Shown here: one piece after another, positions 1-9,853 of the stretch
Layout: each line of letters starts with the position of its first letter
How positions within the stretch are numbered: the first letter of the stretch is position 1
Assembly: GCA_030849065.1 (NCBI GenBank)
Contig: JASAON010001504.1
Location: forward strand, 1-42,819
Direction of reading: 5' to 3'
Origin: Jaenimonas drosophilae
Lineage: Eukaryota > Euglenozoa > Kinetoplastea > Trypanosomatida > Trypanosomatidae
DNA length: 42,819 nt
Position numbers and translations under genes: made by a program
The notes under the pieces: generated by a model
What the model was told of the DNA's origin: nothing
Database searches by the model: none
What the model saw: the letters and a program-made list of their open reading frames with translations, nothing else

Positions 1-466
1 GGGCGACGGTGTCTCCCTGAAAGTTTTCTTCGCTCTTTTCAGCAGCAGACTCTAGAAGGCGGACCATGCCAATGGAATCCTTCACGTGGGCCTCCTGGAT
101 TTCACCAGCGAGGATGACCTCGTCCAGAATGAAGAAGGCTCGGTGAAAGTTGAAGATGAGGTCCAACTCGCACACGTTCTCAAAGTACTTGTCCAAGGTC
201 ACAACAAAGTTGTGGATGATCTCCAGCAACTCTAGCTCGTTGTCTTCCTCATCGACACAGGCAATGATGAATAGCGAAGCATATCGACGGCTGACGTACT
301 TCCTACCCTGGTATTCTATCATGCTGCAGAACCTAGTGGAGCGCCGCACCACCTGACGAGATAGGTCGTTGAGAATCTTGTTCTTCTCCTTGGTGGGCAT
401 AGGTTGGTACCACTTCGCTAGTCGAACCTTCCCCTGTCGGTTCACGATGCACAGGAAATGAATCAT
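1..466 (-). CDS. Adaptor protein complex sigma chain (AP-1 most likely), 3' part missing
   Basis: This is the small (sigma) subunit of a clathrin adaptor complex, which sorts cargo at the trans-Golgi/endosome (AP-1) or plasma membrane (AP-2). About 155 residues are visible before the window edge cuts off the C-terminus. The start at 464-466 gives MIHFLCIVNRQGKVRLAKWY, the classic sigma N-terminus. Further family marks are a RRYASLF segment, LEIIHNFV, and the longin-fold block LDKYFENVCELDLIFNF followed by FILDEVILAGEIQE. The FILDE part resembles AP-1 sigma, while IHNFV and LAGEIQE resemble AP-2 sigma, so the complex is not settled. The frame stays open upstream of this ATG, but homologues begin exactly here, and a pyrimidine-rich stretch lies just upstream in the mRNA sense. 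The family is certain. The AP-1 assignment is an inference. Confidence 0.88.
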   Translation of the reverse strand, partial: MIHFLCIVNRQGKVRLAKWYQPMPTKEKNKILNDLSRQVVRRSTRFCSMIEYQGRKYVSRRYASLFIIACVDEEDNELELLEIIHNFVVTLDKYFENVCELDLIFNFHRAFFILDEVILAGEIQEAHVKDSIGMVRLLESAAEKSEENFQGDTVA

Positions 467-626
467 GACGAGTGAATTTTCCTCGGCTACCTTCTCCAGC
501 AATAAAAGGGTGGCAGAGAAGTGCGTGGCATGTACAGCAATTGACCCAAGAACATAAGTCCGGTTAAGCGACCATCACAACAAACAAGAACGGCTGGATC
601 TGTGAGCGCGCGTCCAGCAACGCACT

Positions 627-1778
627 TCAGTTGGGCAATCCCAAACGCCCAAGGATTCCATTCTGGCGAGGACCCTCGTTGACCATGGACAACATGCCGA
701 GATGCATGCGCCGAGGAACCACAGCTCCCGTGCAGCTGAGCGCAGATCGAGGACGTCGTTGAGGTGGGCGGCCATCTCTCTCAATCCGTTCCCTGTGATA
801 GACTCCACCTAGCCGAACCACAAACTCACTCATCTTGAAGAAGAGGATCTGGGCGATGAGTAAATGAACAGTGTGGGCTGCCAGCACATGGCAGCAATCT
901 TGTTGCGCCGCAGGCATCGCCAACAGAGCAGGCGGACGCGCTGTGCTCTGGGGCTCCACAGACCACCGTAGTGCTCCGAGAATTGCCCGGCACATGGCTG
1001 CCTTCCGGTGCATCTCCCCATCACCCTCCTCTCCTGCTTTCACAAACTCTCCCTCTTCAGCGTCACCGCCCTGAGCCTCCGGCATTGGCTGGGCCGGTAG
1101 GGTGTTGTTGCGTGGCGCAAAGACCTCCATGCGGCAGAGGTCATGGACGGTCTCGAGGTTAAAGGGGCTCGCCACCAACTGCGTGAAGCTCGACAGCTCA
1201 CCTGCCTGGGCGGTGGGGAACATCACCGCCAAGGGAGCGAAGGTCTCCTTGAAGAGGACCAAGCCGCCCTCAAAGCTGGCCTGTGCCAGGCGCTGTGGAT
1301 TGTGAAAGGGAAGCAGCCCAACCTCATGCAGCCGGGAGATGCAGGCGTGGAGCTCCTCACGCTGCTGAATTGGCCCAGCGCCATCAAAGTGGTGGTAGTA
1401 ACGGCTCACGGACGTTCCCACGTCTGGATGCAATCGCACGTCTACGGAGCGCACAATATCTGCAAAGAGTGAATCCTGTGAGTGGGGCAGGACGGAGTTC
1501 ATCATCCCTTCCAACACCATTTCCAAACACATGTGGTCGCGCTTGCCAACGTGTTCCAGCCACCCGCTGATGGGTTCCACACACAGCGAGCACCAATTCG
1601 GCACAGCTCCCCATCGGCCAGAATGGATGGAGGTGGCGCAACCATGGCGTACAACATCTGCTTGACGACATGAGGCAGAGTTGGCCAACGCTCGTGTCGC
1701 GTGCTGTATGGGCCACCCGTTGTTTGATACCAACACTCTCCGTTCCCTCCATGTATGTTGGGCTAACCATCGTCCCAT
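627..1778 (-). CDS. Unrecognised protein, 383 aa, possibly frame-disrupted
   Basis: I do not recognise this family. The central part (nucleotides about 830-1560) reads as a plausible soluble protein with amphipathic helices, for example around SLFADIVRSVDVRLHPDVG and LHEVGLLPFHNPQRL. A more polar acidic linker follows (EAQGGDAEEGEFVKAGEEGD). The ends are less convincing. Around 1590-1740 another minus-strand frame gives a more protein-like reading (LPHVVKQMLYAMVAPPPS), and around 640-790 a second alternative frame is also open. This suggests one or more indels, either real (a decaying gene) or assembly errors. The first ATG in this frame is 1776-1778. A tiny upstream ORF (1780-1803, 7 codons and a stop) ends one base before it. 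A pyrimidine-rich tract with AG at 1810-1811 could be the splice acceptor. Confidence 0.5.
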   Translation of the reverse strand: MGRWLAQHTWRERRVLVSNNGWPIQHATRALANSASCRQADVVRHGCATSIHSGRWGAVPNWCSLCVEPISGWLEHVGKRDHMCLEMVLEGMMNSVLPHSQDSLFADIVRSVDVRLHPDVGTSVSRYYHHFDGAGPIQQREELHACISRLHEVGLLPFHNPQRLAQASFEGGLVLFKETFAPLAVMFPTAQAGELSSFTQLVASPFNLETVHDLCRMEVFAPRNNTLPAQPMPEAQGGDAEEGEFVKAGEEGDGEMHRKAAMCRAILGALRWSVEPQSTARPPALLAMPAAQQDCCHVLAAHTVHLLIAQILFFKMSEFVVRLGGVYHRERIERDGRPPQRRPRSALSCTGAVVPRRMHLGMLSMVNEGPRQNGILGRLGLPN

Positions 1779-3765
1779 ACTAGAAGGACTTTGATGCACA
1801 CATATAGAGCTTGATTAACAAGAAGAGGTGAAGGGAGGGAGAGAGCGCGAAGGTTGGGGGGAGGTTGTGTCCGAGTGACGATGGTGTTGTGGCAGTTTGA
1901 GAGAAGAGAGTTGTTGGTGTTGGTGTGGAACAACGACCCGCGAAATAGACGGACGAAGACAACAACATTCAACGCTTCGGCACTCTTTTCATGTGCGAAG
2001 CGGAAAACTGCGCATCGCTGGGCCAATATTGCCGCACACACATATAAGCGGCTAAATACATGAATCCTACTGCCTCCTCGGGCGATGCGGAAGTCCAGAG
2101 ACCGTGCGGCCAACGCGGTGGTGCTGGCAAAGAAGTGGGAAAAAAAAGCAACACACTCAAACGCTGTCTTTTGAGGCAAATCACAGGTAAATACAACATG
2201 TGGAGCATGTGGATGTGTGCTTCGAACATGAAGGTAGCAAGACATAGGCCATCGACCTTGGGACAGCAGGCGTTGTTGTTGAGCAAACAGTTCCATCGCG
2301 TCAGACGCGACGGACGTGCCACACAACGACAGGTGCCCGCCGTGGGATGCCATGCAGAAATACACGCAAAGAAGAACCAAAACCACACGAGAACGCACGA
2401 ATTCCACCGTCAGCGGGAGAGAGTACGTTTTTTTTTATGTTTGATATTCACCCTTGATGCCCTCGGGGAGGTACGGCTGACGGAGGCATGAACTAACAAA
2501 GAGAGGTGGCGGAGAAAAAAAAAGTGAAGCAAACAAATGCTTCTGGAGCACCTCACCGACGACCTCGGGCAGCTACCGGTGCACCACCCAACATAACCAC
2601 TGCGTTTGGATATGGGCAAACACAACGGGTGGGCTCGCTGCTCGACTTGCGTGGTGCCCATGTGCTTCAAAGCAAAGAAGAACACCACACAAGCTTCACC
2701 ATCAAAAAGAGCACAACAAAAAGGAAAGAGAGGAGAAGAGCAAAATCATACAAAACATGAAAAAAAGAAGGATGTCGCGTGTGTGTGCGGTCAAAACCCA
2801 TAACCACACAGAAAAATTGGCACTGGCAATCCTCCTCCATAGCCGGACGAACTGTGGGCGCCTCTGTTGCGGCATTGCCGTATCGCTGAAGTGAGGCTCG
2901 CATCATGCATGTCAACCATGATCATCTATGTATGCGAGTGGTGCTTCGATACCGTACAGAAGCCAGCACATCGTCCTCAGTGCGCACGTTGTTGGCCTTC
3001 AAACACAATCAATAGCAAAAATACAAGAAATCAAAACAAATCAAGTTCCATGGACATGGTCCCAAAGTAGGTTCAAAGATCAGAAGAAAAAAAGAGCACA
3101 GAAGTCTGTGGAACGGCACAAGATCAAACAACACACACTCACACGCACAAAATAACGAAGCAAAACAAGCTCTTCACCGATTCTTTTGTTGTTGTGTCGT
3201 GTGAATCGAAAGTAGTTGCCGGAGGAGAATCAAACACAAGAGAGCATCATCTGTTGTTTGTTTGTTGTGTGTGAAAAGAGGAGAAGAAAAAAAAAGGGGG
3301 GGGGGATTGGGCTGCCGCAAACTACGCCCATTCAACATTCTACCAAAAAGATTGGTTACCGCCGCCGGCATAGCTCCATCATTATCATCATCATCATCCA
3401 TGGTGTTGGAGGGTGAACGCACGTCCATACACACTTCCTCACCACAAACGCCCAGCTTCTTGATGGCTCGATTGATTCGGATTGTGCTGCATCGCGGCGG
3501 TAGAGAGAGGAGAAGGAAGAAGCATATAGCAGAAGCAAAAAAAAAAAAGAAGCAACAACGACGATAAAACACAAAAGAAGAACGATCCAAGAAGCTCCAA
3601 GAGAGTAGACATGCGAACAACGTACAAAACAAAGTGAGGAAAAGAGATTCCCCGCGCCCGGTGGTGTGCAGGAGAGGTTGAAGGAGAAGGAGGGAGGGGG
3701 GCACCTTGGTTGGTGTAGAGGGGCTGATCCCTCACACAGATACAGGAGATGAGATGATGTGTGGG
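1779..3765. other. Gene-poor region, about 2.0 kb
   Basis: No convincing gene lies here. The plus strand is purine-rich, with many A and G runs (A9 at 3287-3295 joined to G10 at 3296-3305, and A12 at 3537-3548), so the transcript would be pyrimidine-rich. An imperfect ATC/TCA repeat occupies about 3378-3398. The region most likely holds the 3' untranslated region of the gene ending at 3766 and the 5' leader of the gene starting at 1778. The open frames found here have biased, low-complexity composition (Ser, Phe, Leu and Cys rich), as expected from pyrimidine-rich DNA read on the minus strand. Confidence 0.6.
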
Positions 3766-5463
3766 CTACTGCTTGGCGACGCGACGGCCGCGTGGGTGGC
3801 TGAACATTTGCCGATGAAAGTGGCTGAGGAGGCTGCCGCCGTCGAGCGAGCCTTCCATTGGTGCGTGCTGCGGGCCGAGGCTGTGGGCAATGAGCTGTAC
3901 CCACGGTGGTGCGGTGCGTGAGGGGCCCACCACCACCCGCGTTGGCTCCACGACGGACGAAGCCGCCATTGTGGATGCGCAGGTGCTACTCTCGCTCGGT
4001 GGCGATGGCAGCAGTGGGCCGTCTTCCCGGGTAGAAGTTGATGCCCGCGGCTGCGCCGGCTTGTGCGGGCACAAGATGGCGGGGGCGGCCTTCATTTGTT
4101 CGCAGAGTTTTCCGGCGATGGAAGGCGGGATGGTGGATGGGTCGAGGTCGGCGAGGAAGGATTGCAGCGTGTTTGCCGTCGGCTCAATCAGCACGCTTGT
4201 GGCGCGTCGGGCGGGCGGTGGTGGATGTGCGGGTTCCACGGGCGGCGTCTTGATGGCCCACACATGGGTTGAGGCGCTACTCACCGCCAACAACGGGTCT
4301 GTGAAGGCCAGGCTTCGTTTGGTGGGCTGCCGGTGTTCTGATTTGTGTGAGCGACGTCGTGAGGAGCGGCTGGTGCTGCCCGAGTACAGCGCCGCGTTCA
4401 GGCGGTGGCTGCTCGGGGTGTGTTTCACCGCGAAGGAGGCCACAGCGGGGATGCACAAGGTCGGCCGCTGACGCGCCGCCGCGGTATCTTCGTTGGGCGG
4501 TGGACTGCAAAAGATGGGCCCGCCACCACGCGGGCTTGTGCGGCTGCTGCTCGCCTCGCAGATCCAGTCGAGTGGGGCGTCGATGCTATCGTCGAGGATG
4601 GCGCTGACGGAGCCGAGGCTGTTGGCGGCCACCACGTGGAAGTCCATCTCATCTTCGGGTGAGGTAATGCTGTGAAGAAGGGTGCCCATGAGGCTCGCCA
4701 CGCTCGTGGAGCGCAGGTATGGCCCTGGAAGTACCGCAGGGATGTTGACGAACATATCCAGGTCGTGGGCGTCTTCCTCCTCCATGTTGGCGAGGCTCTC
4801 CACGACGTCGAGAGGGCCGTCGCGGCTTACGTAAGGGGCGGGAAGTTGGCTCGGCACCCGCCGCATCCACGACGAGCGGCCGTCGAGGGGTGGTGAGAGA
4901 CTGCCGGAGCTCCCCGCCACGCGGAAGAGCTGGCTACCCATGCAATTCACCTCCATTTCCACCCCATCGAGCAGGTGAGAGGAAGAGGGCCATGCCGCGC
5001 CAACGGCGTCGTCCATCTCATCCATCCCCACCGGGTGGTCGAGGTGGCTGCTGTCGTGTGGCAACGTGCCACCCCACTTTTGTGGTGAGGGGCACGATGC
5101 GGGGTGTGGGTGGAGCGGCCGGCGGCGAAAAATGTGCCGACGTCGCCCACGTGTTTGCTCCGCGGCTTGAGGGCGATGGACCCTCATCTCCTCGAGCACA
5201 GTGCAGCGCTGAATGTAGGCGGAGTGCGGTCGTTTGGCCGTGGGTGGCGGCGTGTGTGGGGTCATCTTCCACCCCACCACACGGCCAAGCAGTGCCTCAT
5301 CCAAGCTGGGCTCCGAATCAATGCCAGTCTCAGACCAGCTGGCGTGAAGAATGTGTGCGGCCTGCCGGCAGCTGGAGTGGCTCACGGAGCTCATGTGCGC
5401 GGAGGTTGTGCAGCAGCTGCAGATCCACTGCGAGGAGAAGATGGATGATATGGATGTACTCAT
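3766..5463 (-). CDS. Hypothetical low-complexity protein, 565 aa
   Basis: I recognise no domain. The protein is rich in Ser, Pro, Ala, His and Arg and is probably largely disordered. It has a short Cys-containing N-terminus (MSTSISSIFSSQWICSCC), a basic His/Pro/Arg-rich stretch, then acidic segments such as MDEMDDAVG and NMEEEDAHDLDMF that could act as short interaction motifs. The long Pro-rich C-terminal half includes basic RRRSHKSEHR. I chose the ATG at 5461-5463. The frame is open for another 102 codons upstream, but that part has the composition of an untranslated leader and contains a pyrimidine tract ending in AG at 5541-5542 that looks like a trans-splice acceptor. The long uninterrupted frame supports a real gene. 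The function is unknown. Confidence 0.6.
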   Translation of the reverse strand: MSTSISSIFSSQWICSCCTTSAHMSSVSHSSCRQAAHILHASWSETGIDSEPSLDEALLGRVVGWKMTPHTPPPTAKRPHSAYIQRCTVLEEMRVHRPQAAEQTRGRRRHIFRRRPLHPHPASCPSPQKWGGTLPHDSSHLDHPVGMDEMDDAVGAAWPSSSHLLDGVEMEVNCMGSQLFRVAGSSGSLSPPLDGRSSWMRRVPSQLPAPYVSRDGPLDVVESLANMEEEDAHDLDMFVNIPAVLPGPYLRSTSVASLMGTLLHSITSPEDEMDFHVVAANSLGSVSAILDDSIDAPLDWICEASSSRTSPRGGGPIFCSPPPNEDTAAARQRPTLCIPAVASFAVKHTPSSHRLNAALYSGSTSRSSRRRSHKSEHRQPTKRSLAFTDPLLAVSSASTHVWAIKTPPVEPAHPPPPARRATSVLIEPTANTLQSFLADLDPSTIPPSIAGKLCEQMKAAPAILCPHKPAQPRASTSTREDGPLLPSPPSESSTCASTMAASSVVEPTRVVVGPSRTAPPWVQLIAHSLGPQHAPMEGSLDGGSLLSHFHRQMFSHPRGRRVAKQ

Positions 5464-6798
5464 GATGGCGTTGAGGAAGGGAGGGTTGGTGTGGTTGTGG
5501 GTGGTGGTGGCGGCGGGCTGCCACCTCGAGGGGGTAGTCGCTGCGCCAAGACGGAGATTGGGATAAGTATGCGTTGTGGGGGAGGGGAAGGGATGCGTTG
5601 AAGGGGATTCGCAAACAAAAAAAATCTTAAGAAGAGGATGAGAATGAGAGACAAGAGGCATGATGAAGAAATACAGGCACAAGATGCTGTAGTCCAACGC
5701 TGCGCAGGACGTTGGCACTCCATGTGCTTGTTGGGTGCTGAAGTGATAGGAGGAAGAAACAACGAGCACCGAAGTTCCTGCACCACAACGGCACTGGGAA
5801 GAAGAAGGCCCCTTCTCCTGCCCTCACCAAGGCACACATACGCACAGAATACGTGGCAGCCAGCGGCAACTGAGGGGGAGGGGCATGCACCCCTCCACCA
5901 AAATCAATGAAATAAAAAACATCACGACAACAAAAACAAAGAAGTAGTCACCAACATAATTCCCCCTAGAACTGATCGAGCGGGGCCTCGATTCAGCACA
6001 CAACACAGATGTGTTGATGTGGACGAAAAAATTTTCTTTTTTGGGGGTGAAGTGAAGGATGAGTGAAGGGGGAAGGGTGGCGCTGTTGGCGAGGGGTGCA
6101 ATCCCAACCTTGCGAGCACACCACACGCCGTCGGTAGAAGCCAACACAGAAGAAGGAAGAAGGCGCGCCATCAACTGACTGGGGAGGGAGGAGCAACGTG
6201 GGTGACGTCGGTGTTGCGCCAACAACGCTCCTATGCTCCGCAGTCTTCATCTACATAAACTTGAATGAACATTGAGGTATTCTTTCCGAAGATGAGAGAA
6301 GAAGTCGCGAACGCATCAACATTCGTCGCCACACACAACACACGCACACATACAAAAAGAGATCATAAAAGGATGAAAAAGAAGCTGTTGCGTGGATGCG
6401 CCGTTGAGGGCATTGCACGGCTTCCAAGAACGCGGTAGCATCTCATCCTCTCACAGCACATCATGAATGATGGCGCTCTGCCATCGTGGACTCCCACACA
6501 CATGTGCCACCATCAATCGGAAAAAAACCATCAAGAAAACAAAGGAAGGCTTACTGTGCTACCGAGACTCTTTGTACGAAGTCGATCTCTACATCATGCG
6601 CACCATTTCCTCCATGAAGAGCTCGTGTCATCCATTCAATCACTTCATTGTCAATACGACAGTCATTAGTCACGAACAACATCACAACAAACAAATGAAA
6701 AAGTAACAAAAAAGAACATGAAGAAACATAAAAAAAAAGAAGCTTGAAAAATATGACGACGAACAGGGCCGTGCTACGATGGCCCATCATCCCCTTCA
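5464..6798. other. Intergenic region, about 1.3 kb
   Basis: No gene is supported. The segment next to 5464 is G-rich on the plus strand (C-rich in the transcript) and forms the leader and probable splice region of the gene starting at 5463. The remainder is A-rich with many short A runs, especially 6715-6745 just downstream of the transporter stop. It is best read as the 3' untranslated region of the transporter mRNA plus the processing signals for the next gene. Confidence 0.6.
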
Positions 6799-9294
6799 CT
6801 AGACGGCTGCTGCACCACGCCCCACTGGGATGCAGTCATCGTCGCGAACCAAGGCGATCTGCGCTCGAGCCGCCGCGAGAAGGCGCTTTTGGAACCTCAA
6901 ATGGACATAAATGGCCACACAGCCGGCGAGGACGTTGAGAACGAGGGAGATGATCAGGTACGTTTGCGCACAATCCTTCTTCCCCGTCAGGCACATGCCA
7001 CGCACCTGCGGCAGCGGGAAGTCCATCGGGAAGGCCTTCTTGTGGTAGAGCTCGTAGAACATGCCGCGATAAAAGGCCATCACGCCCAGGCCCGCGCATG
7101 CCTCGCAGATGCCGTACGCCTTGCCCACTCCGACGTGTTCGTAGGAGTAGAAGGTGGTGAGAGAGTAGGGGATGATGGAGGTGGAGAGGCCGAAGCCGAA
7201 GCTCACGACAACATAGCCAACGAGAAGGCCATCGGCTGGGCCGATGCTCAGGAAGAGAATCAAGGCGAGCACAATGATCCACGGCGGGATGATGAGGAGG
7301 TAGGTGAAGGGGATTTGGTAGGGCTTGTGCAGCTTCTTGCGCAGGAGTGGCATCAAATCATCGCCAATAGAGCTCAAGCTCACTCGGCCTGCGGCAATGG
7401 CCACACCAGAGATGGCGGCGTACAGGTAGTACTTATTCATCTCCATCGAACCCTTGTTGACGGAGGCGTAGAAGACCTGAATGAATAAGTTGCTCGTGAT
7501 GATGATGCCCGTGCTGATCACCACAAAGCTCATGAACATGAGTGCCCATATTTCGGGTGTGCGGAGGGCGTTGAAGACTCCTTCACGGTACTTGATGACC
7601 TCTGTGATGGTTTCGTAGTTGATGGGCAAACGTTTGTTCTGTGGCAGCAACTTCAGCTCAGCCAAGACGTGGTTGGCGCGCGACATGTGATGAACGCGGC
7701 CTGTGGCGTCGGTGCGTTCATACATGGCCAAACGCTGGGTTTGATCGAGGCTCGTGCGGGAGGAGGTCGCCGAGTGTTGGCTTCCAGAGCTGCTGGAGTA
7801 GGAGCTTCCCGATCCGGTGCTGGAGCTGTAGCTTCCACTGCCACTGCTGCCATCGCCATCGCTCGATTCGTCCTCGTCGGCGTTGGAGCTGCGCATGCGC
7901 GAGGCCACATCGGCGCTGAATACCATCTGCGTCACTGAGGGTGCGGCCATGGAGGCGTTGATGCTTGCCGACCTGCTCCCACCGTGCAAGGGATTCGCAT
8001 CAATACCCTCCATCTCGTGCGGGGAGTGGGCGCGATAGAGCGGCTCTCCGTCAAGGTCAACGTCCTGCTCATCGAGGGAGAAGTCAACGTCACCGTCGAT
8101 CCATTTAAATGGCAGAAGCATAACACAGGCCAGCAAACACAAGAGAAGAATCGCAATGGTGCTGAAGACGCAGAGAACACCGCGTGAGGTGATGCCACCA
8201 TAGGCGATGCCGATAATTTGGCCCGTCAAGAAGAAGTTGGTCAGCATCAACACCCCAAATAGAATGCGGATGCGTCGGGTGGAGATGCTGTACTTGATGT
8301 AGGGAACCTTCTTCAGAATGTGCTCGTTGAGGTTTCGCTGGAGCTCCCCCTTCGTGATGTGTACGCGACTGCTGAGGAGCTTGAAGGTGCGCATCAGGCG
8401 GATGCGGGAGAAGAAGCGGATATCGGCCCACGGGGCGGTATCGAAGAAGATGACGACGACGATGCCCACCACCAGCGAGAAGACGGCCATGAAGTACATT
8501 AAATCATCAAAGTGGCTGCCAAAGTAGCCACGGAAGAGGCAGCTGTAGATGGAGGCACCCAACCCAAAGAAGGTCTCGAGCACACCACACACCATGCCAC
8601 GATTGCGCGGCAGATGGGTCACCATCGTCACGACGGAGATGACCTTGAGTGAGTAGCCGCCCGCATTCATCAAGAAGAAGAGGATGTCAAAGCGCGTTTT
8701 TGAGCCTTGGAAGTCAACCCTCGAGTCAAAGATGAGTGCGAAGCAGAGGCTGCTGATGAAGATGAGAATCACACAAATACTGATGGTCAGCCGTTGTGCG
8801 TAGAAGTCGTATAGAATGCCCATGAGGAAGGCACAGAACATGCCCACCGTGGTGCCGATGCAGAAGAGATCAACCATATCCTCGAGTGTGTATTCGTAGA
8901 CCACCTGAATATAGAAGCCGAAGATGGCGAAGCATCCTGGGGCACTGGCGATCAGCAACGAAAGAAGACCAAAAAAGAGGAAGCGGAAGCGCTTGAGGTT
9001 ATCAATGGGCGGGTCATTGGTTGATGCTGGTATCAGCTCCTTCTTCATCGATGCACACGGCTCATGCTGGCGGGCAGCGGAGGATTGGGCAGTGGTGGTG
9101 GCCGTCGCATCGTTGTTGCCACCAAAGTTGGTCTCGGGCGCCTCCATCGACGTGGGTGAGTGGGTTGGAGGTTTCTTGTTTGTGTTGTTGTTGTTGTCGT
9201 CGGGCAGCATGACGGTGTCGCCCGAGAAGTTTGCCGGCGTCACGACGGGACCCGACAACGGGTCCTCCCCGCCTTGACCAAACGGCGCACTCAT
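6799..9294 (-). CDS. Nodulin-like major facilitator superfamily transporter, 831 aa
   Basis: This is an integral membrane transporter. The substrate cannot be read from sequence. A polar Asn/Thr-rich N-terminus (residues 1-100) precedes six spans at about 103-285, including the Nodulin-like opening around FRFLFFGLLSLLIASAPGC and GILYDF after TM2. Two more spans lie at about 343-396, then a long cytosolic loop (397-575) with a Ser/Gly-rich acidic tract at 470-510. Six further spans follow to the C-terminus (for example GVGKAYGICEACAGLGVMAF). Fourteen spans with a long central loop match the Nodulin-like MFS group found in plants and many protists. I chose the ATG at 9292-9294 over an in-frame ATG 26 codons upstream, because a strong pyrimidine tract with an AG acceptor at 9329-9330 lies between them. 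Confidence 0.85.
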   Translation of the reverse strand: MSAPFGQGGEDPLSGPVVTPANFSGDTVMLPDDNNNNTNKKPPTHSPTSMEAPETNFGGNNDATATTTAQSSAARQHEPCASMKKELIPASTNDPPIDNLKRFRFLFFGLLSLLIASAPGCFAIFGFYIQVVYEYTLEDMVDLFCIGTTVGMFCAFLMGILYDFYAQRLTISICVILIFISSLCFALIFDSRVDFQGSKTRFDILFFLMNAGGYSLKVISVVTMVTHLPRNRGMVCGVLETFFGLGASIYSCLFRGYFGSHFDDLMYFMAVFSLVVGIVVVIFFDTAPWADIRFFSRIRLMRTFKLLSSRVHITKGELQRNLNEHILKKVPYIKYSISTRRIRILFGVLMLTNFFLTGQIIGIAYGGITSRGVLCVFSTIAILLLCLLACVMLLPFKWIDGDVDFSLDEQDVDLDGEPLYRAHSPHEMEGIDANPLHGGSRSASINASMAAPSVTQMVFSADVASRMRSSNADEDESSDGDGSSGSGSYSSSTGSGSSYSSSSGSQHSATSSRTSLDQTQRLAMYERTDATGRVHHMSRANHVLAELKLLPQNKRLPINYETITEVIKYREGVFNALRTPEIWALMFMSFVVISTGIIITSNLFIQVFYASVNKGSMEMNKYYLYAAISGVAIAAGRVSLSSIGDDLMPLLRKKLHKPYQIPFTYLLIIPPWIIVLALILFLSIGPADGLLVGYVVVSFGFGLSTSIIPYSLTTFYSYEHVGVGKAYGICEACAGLGVMAFYRGMFYELYHKKAFPMDFPLPQVRGMCLTGKKDCAQTYLIISLVLNVLAGCVAIYVHLRFQKRLLAAARAQIALVRDDDCIPVGRGAAAV

Positions 9295-9328
9295 AAAGGT
9301 GATGTGAGTGTGTGTGTTGTGAGTATTC

Positions 9329-9361
9329 CTGGCACAGGTAGAGAGAGGGGGCGTAGAAGCG
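9329..9361 (-). promoter_or_regulatory. Probable trans-splice acceptor for the MFS transporter
   Basis: In the mRNA sense this reads as an almost pure pyrimidine tract (CCCCCTCTCTCTACC) ending in GCCAG, with the AG at 9330-9329. It would leave a 34-base leader before the ATG at 9294 and excludes the upstream in-frame ATG at 9372. The assignment rests on the general kinetoplastid rule of pyrimidine tract plus first AG. Confidence 0.6.
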
Positions 9362-9747
9362 AAAGCCAGCAACGTGTGTGTGTGTGATGGATTGATGCTG
9401 TACTAAGGATTAAATCTAGAGTAGCTTGATTAGTGTGCGAGAGGTGGCCTGGGAACCACCGGAACTATTCAGAGAGCAGAGATGTAGAAAGAAGGAAGAT
9501 GATGCTGGCCAACATGAAAACCGACCGAGACTCATTGAGTGTGGGTGGTAAAACAACCACACAACAAGAAGGAATAATGAATCTGTGTGCTTTAAACCGT
9601 GGGAGCATTATGACTCTGCAGGAGCGTTGCCGCTCATCATCTCATCATCATCGTCATCCACCTCCGCAAAACACAAACACAACACGTACGGGGTGGAGGT
9701 GTGTGAATGAGATGAGTGAACGTTGTTGTTGTTAATCGATCCGTCAG

Positions 9748-9760
9748 CCCCCCCCCCCCC
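9748..9760. repeat. Homopolymer C13
   Basis: Thirteen consecutive C on the plus strand, read as G13 in the transcript. It lies in the probable 3' untranslated region of the LYAR-like gene. It may be polymorphic in length or prone to sequencing error. Confidence 0.9.
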
Positions 9761-9853
9761 TCGAGGTGGGAGAAGACGGAGTAGCATCAATGACGGTGGA
9801 AGCAGGCGTGTGTGTGGGACGAGGGGAGAGGGCGTGGTGCGCTACACCTCAAA

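Larger units (their letters stand above)
9295..9853. other. Intergenic region with splice signals and a C13 run
   Basis: No gene is seen. The part nearest 9294 is the 5' leader of the transporter, with its probable trans-splice acceptor. The rest is probably the 3' untranslated region of the LYAR-like mRNA. It contains a run of 13 C (9748-9760, a G run in the transcript) and ATC-type triplet repeats at about 9637-9657. Confidence 0.6.

Noticed and set aside
1763..2407. Minus-strand open frame of 214 codons
   Set aside because: Composition is rich in Ser, Cys, Phe, Leu and His, as pyrimidine-rich spacer predicts. It overlaps the start of the next gene and has no recognisable motif.
3174..3904. 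Several overlapping minus-strand frames of 98 to 182 codons
   Set aside because: They are runs of Phe, Ser, Leu and Pro from homopolymer and pyrimidine-rich DNA, and partly overlap the C-terminus of the gene at 3766-5463.
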